The notes beneath the pieces were generated by a model. The model saw only the letters and a list, made by a program, of their open reading frames with translations. It was not told where the DNA came from and made no database searches. Position numbers and translations under genes: made by a program. DNA of 64,000 nucleotides. Source: an uncultured Acidobacteriaceae bacterium (GTDB lineage: Bacteria > Acidobacteriota > Terriglobia > Terriglobales > Acidobacteriaceae). Shown in pieces: positions 8,417 to 16,565 of this stretch; within the stretch, counting starts at the first letter, position 1, and each line of letters begins with the position of its first letter. Location of the stretch: positions 1 to 64,000 of the forward strand of contig CAIVDV010000073.1 of the NCBI GenBank assembly GCA_903904755.1. Reading direction: 5' to 3'.

Positions 8417-10929
8417 CTGTCAGCCTCACGGAATCCTCTGCCATCCCCCGGAATCTCGCTCTGGAAGACGCCGTAAGCGCTGCCTGCCAGGCTATCGCGC
8501 CCACCTGGCCGCTGGACCAGTTCATCGCCGTCAATCCTTACTGGAATCTTGCTGCACTGCCCATCCAGACCGCAGCAGTACAGTTGGAATCCCGCAGCGG
8601 CTCGCCCATGCGCATGCCCCGCGCATACTTCCGCCGGCAGTGGCAGGCCGGCGCGTTTCAGCGGGAACACCTGGCTGCCGCTATCCACGCGGCCGACGCT
8701 TCCGCCACCGTGGAGTCGCTCCTGGCAGAGCTGGACCAGCAGAGTCCCTCCTGCCCCCGCATTCCGCGCATGACCGAGCTTGCCGACACTCGCCGAGACC
8801 TCGTCCATGGCATGAGCATCTGCGACTTCGTCACCCACAACGTCAGCCAGCATTGCGCCGCCTACTTCGATCACGCCCAGGCAACCTGGCAGCCCCGGCC
8901 TGAGGCGAACCTCTACCAGAGCTGGCTGCGACACGCGCAAAAAGACCGCACCCCTCGCCTGCTGATGGGCCTGGGAATGCTGCGCAGCTTTGCCCGCACT
9001 CTCCCCACCGATCCCATGGCGATGCTGGACCTCGCACTCGCCACCCTGCCCGTCCCGCAACAACACTCGTCTTCCTACCTCACCGCGCTGCTGATGAGCA
9101 TCAACGGCTGGGCCAGTTGGTGCGCTTATCAGCGCTGGCAGGCCCGGCTCTCCCACCAGCACGACGACCACATCGTGCAGTTGCTCGCCATCCGTGCCGC
9201 CTGGGAGACCTTCGCTTTCGTGCACCTTCTCCGCTCTACCGCTCCGCCGCAGTGGACTGAAGCCTGGCGCAGCCTGCCCCGCGAGTTGGCCGCCTATGAG
9301 GAGAATTCCCGGCGCGACTGGCTCTTCCAGGATGCGCTTGAACTGGCATACCAGACGCGGCTGATTCACGGACTCTCCACCGTCGGAGCCCAGCACTTGC
9401 CCGCGGCCAACGGCGACGCCGGAACAGTTGCGGTGCAGGCAGCTTTCTGCATCGATGTCCGCTCGGAGGTCGTCCGCCGCGCGCTTGAGGCCACCACAAA
9501 CCAGGCGCAGACCCTCGGCTTTGCCGGCTTTTTCGGCCTGCCGATCGCCTATACTCCGCTTGGCGCCAATGCATCTCGACCCCAGTTGCCGGGTCTTCTT
9601 GCACCGGCCATGCATGCCACGGAAAGCTGTGGCCTGACTGCGGCCGACGAGGAGCTCAAAGGCACTCGCCGTTGGAAGCTCGCCCTGCGCTCCATCTGGA
9701 AGGACTTCCGCTCCTCGGCCAGTTCCACCTTCACCTTCGTCGAGTCCTGTGGCATCTTCTTCGCCGCCGACCTCGTCCGCAACACTCTCGGCAAGCCCGC
9801 ATCCGAGCCCACCCAGGCTGCTCTGGGCAATCCCGAAAAGCTGCGGCCCTGCCTGGCACCCCTGTCAGCCCAGGACGCCGCGGCCACCGGGCGGCTCTGC
9901 GATCAGCTTGCAGCCATCCTCGCCGGCATGAGCCTCACGCGGAACTTTGCCCGCCTGCTGCTGCTGGTGGGCCATGGCAGCGCCAGCCTCAACAACCCCC
10001 ACGCTGCCGGGCTCGATTGCGGTGCCTGCGGTGGCCAAACCGGTGAGGTCAACGCGCGGCTGCTCGCCAGTCTGCTGAACCAACCCGCCATGCGCACCGG
10101 GCTCGCAACCCGCGGCATCCACCTGCCTGCCGCTACTCACGTCGTGGCCGGGCTGCACAACACCACCACCGACGTCGTCACCCTCTTCGACACGGATCTC
10201 ACCCCCCCGTCTCACACCGCCGACGTCGCTCGCTTGAAGCTGTGGCTGCGGCAGGCTGGCCACCTCGCCCGCACAGAGCGTGCCGCCGCCCTCGGCATCC
10301 CCGCAGCGGCCGGTCTCGACAAAGACCAGCTCCTGGCAGCTTTTGAACGGCGCACCCAGGACTGGTCCCAGGTCCGGCCAGAGTGGGGCCTGGTCAACAA
10401 CGCAGCCTTTCTCGTCGCTCCCCGCCGGCGCAGCGTTGGACTCAACCTGGCCGGGCGCGTCTTTCTGCACGAGTACGATGCCGCCCTGGACCCCACGGCC
10501 CGCGTCCTCGAATCCATCATGACCGCACCCATGCTGGTCACCAACTGGATCAACATGCAGTACTACGCCTCAACCGTCGACAACCGCCTCTACGGCAGCG
10601 GAAACAAGGTGCTCCACAATGTCGTCGGTGGCCACATCGGCGTCTTTGAAGGCAACGGCGGCGACCTGCGGATTGGACTGCCCCTGCAGTCGCTCCATGA
10701 CGGCACCAGCCTCCGCCACACCCCGCTCCGCCTCAGTGTCTTCCTTGAAGCTGATTGCAGCGCAATCGATGGCATTCTGCAGAAGCACGCCATGGTTCGC
10801 AACCTGGTTGAGAACGGCTGGCTGCACCTCTTTCAGATTGAACCCGGGCAGTCGCAGATCCATCGCTACCACCGCAGCAGTTGGACTCCGGCGGACTTCG
10901 CAGGCTTTCCCGCCGAAGCTGCCGCCTGA
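8413..10929 (+). CDS. dabA: DAB inorganic-carbon complex catalytic subunit DabA (UPF0753/DUF2309)
   Basis: This is an 838-aa cytoplasmic beta-carbonic-anhydrase-like subunit that, with DabB, hydrates CO2 vectorially and accumulates bicarbonate. All four residues known to be essential in the family are visible with correct spacing: C346 and D348 in AAFCIDVRSE, H521 in LLVGHGSAS, and C536 in GLDCGACGG (15 residues after H521, as in the characterised Halothiobacillus protein). The length matches the family. The start codon ATG 8413 overlaps the dabB stop by four bases, with GGGGAG just upstream. The gene ends ten bases before the convergent EamA gene. No RuBisCO or carboxysome gene is present in the window, so the bicarbonate most likely feeds anaplerotic or biosynthetic carboxylases. 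Confidence 0.93.
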   Translation: MTVSLTESSAIPRNLALEDAVSAACQAIAPTWPLDQFIAVNPYWNLAALPIQTAAVQLESRSGSPMRMPRAYFRRQWQAGAFQREHLAAAIHAADASATVESLLAELDQQSPSCPRIPRMTELADTRRDLVHGMSICDFVTHNVSQHCAAYFDHAQATWQPRPEANLYQSWLRHAQKDRTPRLLMGLGMLRSFARTLPTDPMAMLDLALATLPVPQQHSSSYLTALLMSINGWASWCAYQRWQARLSHQHDDHIVQLLAIRAAWETFAFVHLLRSTAPPQWTEAWRSLPRELAAYEENSRRDWLFQDALELAYQTRLIHGLSTVGAQHLPAANGDAGTVAVQAAFCIDVRSEVVRRALEATTNQAQTLGFAGFFGLPIAYTPLGANASRPQLPGLLAPAMHATESCGLTAADEELKGTRRWKLALRSIWKDFRSSASSTFTFVESCGIFFAADLVRNTLGKPASEPTQAALGNPEKLRPCLAPLSAQDAAATGRLCDQLAAILAGMSLTRNFARLLLLVGHGSASLNNPHAAGLDCGACGGQTGEVNARLLASLLNQPAMRTGLATRGIHLPAATHVVAGLHNTTTDVVTLFDTDLTPPSHTADVARLKLWLRQAGHLARTERAAALGIPAAAGLDKDQLLAAFERRTQDWSQVRPEWGLVNNAAFLVAPRRRSVGLNLAGRVFLHEYDAALDPTARVLESIMTAPMLVTNWINMQYYASTVDNRLYGSGNKVLHNVVGGHIGVFEGNGGDLRIGLPLQSLHDGTSLRHTPLRLSVFLEADCSAIDGILQKHAMVRNLVENGWLHLFQIEPGQSQIHRYHRSSWTPADFAGFPAEAAA

Positions 10930-10939
10930 CAGTCTGGGG

Positions 10940-11881
10940 TCAGGAAGGGTTGTCGTAGCGGACGATGAGCAGGGTGGCGATGAGGACGATAGCCGCGCCG
11001 ATGATCTCCGGGAGGTTCAGCTTTTCTCCCAGGACGGTGATGGCGAGGATGACGCCGAAGACCGGCACCAGATACAGGCTGACTGAGGCGGTGGTGACGT
11101 CGAGGTGGACCAGGGCAGCGAAGAACAGCAGCATGGACGCGCCGTACATGAAGAGTGCGAGGAAGGCGAAGGCGGCCCAGGCTTTCCAGTCGAAGCGCAG
11201 GAAGTTGTGCCAGGGAACTGGCTCAGCCCAGAGGAGCAGGGGGATGCTCGCGATGGAGGCGGTGAAGTAGCTGTAGATCAGGATTTCCAGCTCGCTGAAG
11301 CGCTGCATCAGGCCCTTGCAGTAGACGTTGTAGAAGCTGGACCCGACCGTGCCGCCGAGGATGAGCAGGTTGCCGATGAAGAAGCGGGACTGGAAGAACG
11401 AGGCCTGATGCAGGTCGCCGAGCGACATGAGCCCGACTCCGACGAGGCCGATGAGAAGCGAGGCGACGCGCAGCGCGGAGATGCGTTCGGCCAGCATGAA
11501 GGAGGCGAGCACAGCGCTGATGACGGGGATGAGCAGATTCAGGATTGCGCCGTTGGAAGCGAGCGAGACGCTGACGCCCCAGGTCATCCCGAGCTGGGCC
11601 AGGACCTGACCGCCTATGCCTGCGATGGCGAAGCGAATCCAGTCGCGCCGACTGATGGGCTGACGGTCGGCTTGCCCGCGGCGCATGCGCACCAGCACCG
11701 GAATGGCGAGCAGCGTGGTCAGGTAGAAGGGAAGGAAGGTGATGGCAATGGGGCCGAGGAAGGGGTCAAGGAGCTTGACGGCGGTTCCCTGGCCAGACCA
11801 CATGAGCGAGGCCAGGGCGAGCAGGAAGAAGTACCACAGTGTGCTGCGGCGTGAGCTGTGGGCCGGCAGGGTTTCGCTCAT
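10940..11881 (-). CDS. EamA/DMT-superfamily transporter
   Basis: The 313-aa protein has about ten hydrophobic helices arranged as two EamA repeats. The first begins WYFFLLALASLMWSGQGTAV and the second near NLLILGGTVGSSFYNVYCKG. It ends with conserved glycine/proline-rich helices (VPVFGVILAITVLGEKLNLP). EamA proteins mostly export amino acids, nucleosides or small metabolites. Its ATG at 11881 overlaps the stop of the GHMP kinase by four bases, so it is the last gene of a tightly coupled four-gene operon and may move the product or precursor made by the kinase, PLP enzyme and SDR. Substrate cannot be read from sequence. Confidence 0.85.
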   Translation of the reverse strand: MSETLPAHSSRRSTLWYFFLLALASLMWSGQGTAVKLLDPFLGPIAITFLPFYLTTLLAIPVLVRMRRGQADRQPISRRDWIRFAIAGIGGQVLAQLGMTWGVSVSLASNGAILNLLIPVISAVLASFMLAERISALRVASLLIGLVGVGLMSLGDLHQASFFQSRFFIGNLLILGGTVGSSFYNVYCKGLMQRFSELEILIYSYFTASIASIPLLLWAEPVPWHNFLRFDWKAWAAFAFLALFMYGASMLLFFAALVHLDVTTASVSLYLVPVFGVILAITVLGEKLNLPEIIGAAIVLIATLLIVRYDNPS

Positions 11882-13284
11882 GAGCGACCCCCGAGTACCC
11901 GGATGCCGAAGGCGTCAGCCCCAATGGAGCTGCCGGTAAAGACATAAGGTGCGGAGCCGGTCTCGTCGCCGTACTCTTCCACGACACTGCGGAAGCACGG
12001 CTCGGCGCTGGCATCGCCAAGGACGACAACGGTCCCGCCGGCGCCGCCTCCGGTGATCTTTGCGCCGTAGAGGCGACCGGGGCCCATCTGCTGGCGGACC
12101 AGCTCGATGATCCGGTCAGTGGCTGCGCTGCCAAGGCCGCATTCGGAGTAGGACCAGTGGGACTGGAGCATGAGGTCGCCGAGAAGCCGGCACGCGCTCT
12201 CGCTTGGCTCAGGGCCAAGGTTGCCAAGCAACTCCACAAAGAGCTCAATGCGGTTCTGTTCCTCGATGGCGTATTTGGTGCAGGCGCGGACGTGGTAGCG
12301 GGCCTGGGGCCGAATCTGGGTGAAGGGGTCGTAGTGCGGCGCTCCCGAGGCGAGGACTTCCGGGCCGGTGAGGAGCTCCGGGAGCCGGGGTTCGTAAAGC
12401 GAGCGAAAGACGGAGACCGGGACCATCGAAAGGTAGCCGTTCCAGCGCGAATCGGTGTAGCGCGGAATGCCGCCGGATGGGTCGAATTGGACGGGCAGCC
12501 CCTCCCAGTCGCAGATCATGCGGTAGCCGATGAAGGCGGCCGCGCGGGCTGCCTCGTATTCCATGCCGCTGACGGCGTGCTTCACGCCGGAGTCGATGCC
12601 CCACAGGGCGAGGCCTGCGGGTAGCTTGACCAGGGGATGCAACTTGCACGGCTGGCAGAGAAGCGGCAGCATGTGGCCTTCCGTGCCGAGCACGCTGGTG
12701 GCCTGGTCCATGATGCCGCAGGCAGAGTCGGCGATTACGTTCTCCACCCACTGGCAGGCTTCCGCGAGCTCGATGCCCAGGAGCGGGATTCCGTAGGCAG
12801 CGGTGGCGGCCTTCATGGTGGCCACTTCCACGGCAGCCGACGAGCTGACACCCTTGTTCAGCGGAACCTGGGAGTCAAGATAAAGGGTGATGCCCCGGTT
12901 GGCGAGCGAGGGCCAGCGGGTGACGAGCAGGTGGAAGACACCAAGGACATAGGCGGTCCAACGAACTGCAGGGTCGCAATTGACGAGCGATTTGGTGCCT
13001 TGGACAGTGGCGACCTGGTCGAGGGAGACCTCGACGCGAGATTGCCAGCCGCTTGTCTCCATTTGCGGATTGACGAGGAGGATGCGGTCATCCGTGCGCA
13101 GTTGTGCGGCAGCCCAGGTGGCTTCGCGGATGGTGGCTTCCAGCACGAGGCCGCCCGTGTAGTCGACGTTGCCGCCCATCACGTCGAGGCGGCCCGGGGC
13201 GCGGGCAACAAAGACGGGATTGGAGCCTGCGAGGAGGTTGCCGGGTTCGCGGAGGGTTGCGACTGTCTGCAGGAAATCGTTCAT
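11878..13284 (-). CDS. GHMP sugar kinase, L-arabinokinase/galactokinase-like
   Basis: A 468-aa GHMP kinase with all signature motifs: ARAPGRLDVMGGNVDYTGG (about 27-45), the phosphate-binding loop GVSSSAAVE (145-153), GIMDQ with the putative catalytic Asp193, and ITGGGAGGTVVVL near the C-terminus. The wording LDVMGG...DY, CQP, LWGIDSGVKHAV and YSECGLGSAATDRI is much closer, by my recall, to the kinase domain of plant L-arabinokinase than to GalK, which reads IGEHTDYN at the first motif. The substrate is probably a free hexose or pentose phosphorylated at C1. It overlaps the DegT gene (4 bases) and the EamA gene (4 bases). GalT-like and epimerase partners of a Leloir operon are absent, so ordinary galactokinase is only an alternative. 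Confidence 0.85.
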   Translation of the reverse strand: MNDFLQTVATLREPGNLLAGSNPVFVARAPGRLDVMGGNVDYTGGLVLEATIREATWAAAQLRTDDRILLVNPQMETSGWQSRVEVSLDQVATVQGTKSLVNCDPAVRWTAYVLGVFHLLVTRWPSLANRGITLYLDSQVPLNKGVSSSAAVEVATMKAATAAYGIPLLGIELAEACQWVENVIADSACGIMDQATSVLGTEGHMLPLLCQPCKLHPLVKLPAGLALWGIDSGVKHAVSGMEYEAARAAAFIGYRMICDWEGLPVQFDPSGGIPRYTDSRWNGYLSMVPVSVFRSLYEPRLPELLTGPEVLASGAPHYDPFTQIRPQARYHVRACTKYAIEEQNRIELFVELLGNLGPEPSESACRLLGDLMLQSHWSYSECGLGSAATDRIIELVRQQMGPGRLYGAKITGGGAGGTVVVLGDASAEPCFRSVVEEYGDETGSAPYVFTGSSIGADAFGIRVLGGRS

Positions 13285-14489
13285 TGCGCCTTTCCGCTGC
13301 CGGCCAATTCCCGGATGCTGTCAATCACGTAGTCCACGGCTTCGTCAGTCATGCGGGGATGGATGGGGATGCTGACGTACTGGTCGAAGAGGCTTTCGGC
13401 GACGGGGCACTCGCCGGGAGCGTGGCCGAGCGAGCGGTAAACCTCAGTGAGGTGGATGGGCATGTAGTGGGACCAGACCTTGATTCGGTGGCCGGTATAC
13501 ATCTGCCACATGAAGTCTTCCTTGCTGAGGGGGAACCCTGCGGTGATGAGAATGCCGAAGATGTGAAAGACGTGGTAGGCCTGGGGCAACTCGGCGAGAA
13601 GCTGGATGCCGGCGATGCCGCTGAGACCTGCGGCGTAGCGCCGGGCAATTTCGCGGCGGCGCTGGTTCATCCCATCCAGGCGGCCAAGCTGCACCAGGCC
13701 AACGGCGGCCTGCACGTCGGTCATGCGGAAGTTGAAGCCGATACCGTCAAACTCAAGATGCCAGTAACGCTTGCCCATGGGATGAACGGACTCATCGATG
13801 GGTAGATATTTCCCCTTGGGGTCGTAGGTGCGGCAGCACAGGGAGCGGTAAGAGAGCATGCGCTCATAGAAGGTGCGGTTGGAGGTGGTGACCATGCCGC
13901 CTTCGCCGAGGGTGACCATGTTCTTCTGCTGGTGGAAGCTGAAGACGGCGATGTCGCCGAGGATTCCGGCCTTGCGGCCATTCCAGGATGCGCCGGCGGC
14001 GTGGGCGGCGTCTTCCACCAGCACAAGGTTGTGCCGGTCGGCAATCGTGCGCAGGGCGTCCATGTCGCAGCACTGGCCGTAGAGATGGACTGGGAGGATG
14101 GCGCGGGTACGTGGCGTGATGCGGCGCTCAACTGAAGCGGGGTCGAGATTGAGTGTGCCCGCTTCGACGTCGGCAAAAACCGCCTTGGCTCCGCGGGCAG
14201 AGATGACGTTGGCGGTGGAGATCCAACTGATGGGGGTGGTGATCACTTCGTCACCGGGCCCGACGTTGGCGGCAATCATGGCCAGTTCCAGCCCGGTGGT
14301 GGCAGAGGTCACGGCAAGCCCAAACTCCGCGCCGCAGTAAGCGGCAAAGGTATCTTCAAAGGCCTTGACCTTTGGACCGCAGGAGGGTGCCGAGGCATCG
14401 AGCACCTCCAGAACAGCTTTCCGTTCTTCGTCGCCGTAAATTGACCCGTGGCCGAATTCAAGCTCGTGGATTGCCTTGGGCAGGTTCAT
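13281..14489 (-). CDS. DegT/DnrJ/EryC1/StrS-family PLP-dependent aminotransferase
   Basis: The 402-aa enzyme has the sugar-aminotransferase fold-type I signature: a substrate/PLP region TSATTGLELAM (about 61-71), the PLP-stacking/Asp region LVEDAAHAAGA (about 157-167) and the Schiff-base lysine K189 in FSFHQQKNMVTLGEGG. Family members transfer an amino group to a keto-sugar nucleotide. AAGGAG sits seven bases upstream of ATG 14489, fixing the start even though it overlaps the upstream SDR gene by about 32 bases. The downstream kinase overlaps by four bases. The neighbours suggest synthesis of an unusual amino sugar or modified sugar rather than O-antigen assembly, since no glycosyltransferase is nearby. 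Confidence 0.88.
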   Translation of the reverse strand: MNLPKAIHELEFGHGSIYGDEERKAVLEVLDASAPSCGPKVKAFEDTFAAYCGAEFGLAVTSATTGLELAMIAANVGPGDEVITTPISWISTANVISARGAKAVFADVEAGTLNLDPASVERRITPRTRAILPVHLYGQCCDMDALRTIADRHNLVLVEDAAHAAGASWNGRKAGILGDIAVFSFHQQKNMVTLGEGGMVTTSNRTFYERMLSYRSLCCRTYDPKGKYLPIDESVHPMGKRYWHLEFDGIGFNFRMTDVQAAVGLVQLGRLDGMNQRRREIARRYAAGLSGIAGIQLLAELPQAYHVFHIFGILITAGFPLSKEDFMWQMYTGHRIKVWSHYMPIHLTEVYRSLGHAPGECPVAESLFDQYVSIPIHPRMTDEAVDYVIDSIRELAGSGKAQ

Positions 14490-15375
14490 GCAAACTCCTT
14501 TTCAGGACTTCGTCGCAGGTGGGTGCGGGGGTCCGGCAAAACTGTGCGATTCGCTCCGGAATCAGGAACTGGCGAGCGCCGCGGGGGGCTCTTCCGGGGG
14601 GTGGGGTGGTTTCAGCGCGCACCAGGGATTCGGGGAATCCAAGACCCTGCGCGAGCGCCTGAGCAATTTCGAGGCGGGTCATCATGCCGGTCGAGCCGGC
14701 GTGGAAGATGCCGGAGGCATCGCGGTTCTGCAGCAGCTCCACGAACCAGGCGGCAAGGGTGGGGGCGTCGATTGGGTTGCGCGCTTCCGTGGTGGAAGCG
14801 GAGACGACATCCTGAGCTTGCCATCGGCGGATGAGTCCATCCACGAGCGAGTTGGTGCCCGCCTGGCCTGAGCGGCCGAGCACGAGCGAGACACGAACCA
14901 CGATTCCAGCCGGAAGCGCGGAGCAAATGGCGGCTTCTGCATCGGCTTTGGTGCAGCCGTAGACGCTCAGCGGCGTGGGCGGGTCGGCCTCGCGGTACTC
15001 GGGCTGAGTACCGTCAAAGACTGCGCCGGTAGAGGTGAACAGCAGCCGCGCCCCATGGGTTGCGCAGGCATTCGCAACATGTACCGCGCCTTCCAGGTTC
15101 ACCCTTTGCGCCACGGCAGGGTCACGTTCGCAGCGGTCAATATCCGAGATGGCGGCCAGCAGCAGCACGGCGCTCGGCATCACGCTGAGAAAGCCCGCAG
15201 AGACGCTGGCTGGGTCTGTGATGTCGATGCGGATATCTGTGGCGGGGTCGCTGATATCACGGTCAGCTCGGATGACGCGGAACGAACTCTCGGCGGCCGC
15301 CGCGGCAAATCTGCCCAAAAAGCCGCGAGCGCCAAGGATGAGGAGTACTGGCTTGGCAATTCCATGGGCTGTCAT
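14458..15375 (-). CDS. RmlD-like/SDR sugar-nucleotide reductase or epimerase
   Basis: The 305-aa protein begins with a Rossmann glycine motif, LILGARGFLGRFAA, has the extended-SDR features LLLAAISDIDRCERDPA and a YGCTKADAE active-site motif (YxxxK), and resembles dTDP-4-dehydrorhamnose reductase (RmlD_sub_bind). A putative catalytic Ser/Thr lies in LLFTSTGAVFDG. I chose ATG 15375 because GAGGTG sits five bases upstream; the longer in-frame reading to 15495 has no ribosome site and an atypical N-terminus. It is the first gene of the four-gene operon and diverges from the DeoR regulator. Substrate unknown. Confidence 0.82.
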   Translation of the reverse strand: MTAHGIAKPVLLILGARGFLGRFAAAAAESSFRVIRADRDISDPATDIRIDITDPASVSAGFLSVMPSAVLLLAAISDIDRCERDPAVAQRVNLEGAVHVANACATHGARLLFTSTGAVFDGTQPEYREADPPTPLSVYGCTKADAEAAICSALPAGIVVRVSLVLGRSGQAGTNSLVDGLIRRWQAQDVVSASTTEARNPIDAPTLAAWFVELLQNRDASGIFHAGSTGMMTRLEIAQALAQGLGFPESLVRAETTPPPGRAPRGARQFLIPERIAQFCRTPAPTCDEVLKRSLHEPAQGNPRA

Positions 15376-15727
15376 TTGCCACCTCACGAAGCAGGAAAGA
15401 GAGTTGCAATCCGCCCGCGGGCGGTGACCGCGGCAGACGGAAATCGTCTGGAATTGCGGGTGCAGTCGGTTGCCAATGATGGCAAAACTAAACATCGATG
15501 ATGTGCATTACTAACAGAATCATAGATGGCGGGAGCTGTCAAATTCTCTTTTGGGGCAGCGGCAAAGGCTGGTCGGGTTGGAGGGCCTGCTGAAAAGCTT
15601 GCAGGTGTATGGGCAATATCGGGCCATTTCAAGCGTTATCTCTTGGGGTGGGAGGCGGAATGGGGCGGGGAGAAAAATTCTTGACATCTCTTGCGTTTCT
15701 GTGGTGTTGTTGTTAAATCACAACGAA
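15376..15727. promoter_or_regulatory. Divergent SDR/deoR intergenic region
   Basis: This 352-bp spacer holds no gene. TTGACA, a consensus -35, occurs on the plus strand at 15681-15686 towards the DeoR gene and on the minus strand at 15542-15537 towards the SDR operon, but neither has a clear -10 at 16-18 bases. Shared regulation of the two transcripts by the DeoR protein is plausible from layout only. Confidence 0.35.
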
Positions 15728-16507
15728 ATGTTAAAGACTAACGAAACCCCATCTCGAAGTCCTGAAGACCGGCAGAGCCAGATTCTGCTGTATGTCAAGG
15801 AGCGTGGCACGGCGACGATTGCTGAAATGGCGATTGCGCATGGCGTGTCTGAAATGACAATTCGGCGGGTGCTGGGGCGCCTGGCAGAGTCGGGCCTGGT
15901 GATTCGCACGCCCGGCGGAGCGATGGTTGCCCCTACTGGCTCCATGGAAAAGAGCTTTCTGGAGCGCGCAGCGAAGATGGCCCATGCCAAGGAAGCGATT
16001 GGCCGCGAGGCCGCAAGGCTGGTGAAGGATGGCGAGACGGTCGTTCTGGACAGTGGCACCACCACCCGCTATGTGGCGAGGAACCTGGCATTGAAGCGGG
16101 ATGTGACCGTGGTGACAACATCCCTGGCGGCGCTGGAGGAGTTGGCCGGTGCCCCGAGCGTCCATGTCCGCCTTACTGGCGGCGAGTACCGCCGGACGGG
16201 GCATGACCTCTCTGGCGGCGCGGTGACCGAGTATCTGTCGGGTCTTTACGCGGACAAGGTCTTCTTTGGCGCTGCGGCGCTTTCCTTCAGCAAGGGTGTG
16301 ATGAATTTTGACGCGGAGATGCCGCGGGCATTTCTCAAGGCCGGCCGCGAACGGATCCTCGTGCTGGACAGCACCAAGGTTGGCACCGAGGCGGTGTATC
16401 GGCTGTGTGCGGTGGAGAAGTGCGACATGATCATCACAGACAGCGGGATCGCGCGCGAAGACCTGCTGAGGCTGCAGCAGTTGACCACGGTGCTGGTGGC
16501 CTCATAG
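15728..16507 (+). CDS. DeoR-family sugar-metabolism regulator
   Basis: This 259-aa regulator has an N-terminal DeoR helix-turn-helix (about 14-65: RQSQILLYVKERGTATIAEM, VSEMTIRRVLGRLAESGLV) and a C-terminal DeoRC sugar-phosphate-binding domain (DSGTTTRYVARNL, VHVRLTGGEYRRTGHDLSGG, DKVFFGAAALS, DSTKVG). DeoR proteins generally repress catabolic operons until a phosphorylated sugar binds. I use ATG 15728; the 59 extra upstream codons that are open give no plausible protein. It sits 58 bases ahead of TonB receptor 1 on the same strand and diverges from the sugar kinase operon, so it may control both. A phosphorylated sugar made by the GHMP kinase would be a natural effector, but that is inference. 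Confidence 0.9.
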   Translation: MLKTNETPSRSPEDRQSQILLYVKERGTATIAEMAIAHGVSEMTIRRVLGRLAESGLVIRTPGGAMVAPTGSMEKSFLERAAKMAHAKEAIGREAARLVKDGETVVLDSGTTTRYVARNLALKRDVTVVTTSLAALEELAGAPSVHVRLTGGEYRRTGHDLSGGAVTEYLSGLYADKVFFGAAALSFSKGVMNFDAEMPRAFLKAGRERILVLDSTKVGTEAVYRLCAVEKCDMIITDSGIAREDLLRLQQLTTVLVAS

Positions 16508-16565
16508 CGGGCTGGCAGTGACGGAAAGAAATCAGCACAAGATTCAGTGGAGGCAGGGATTACGC

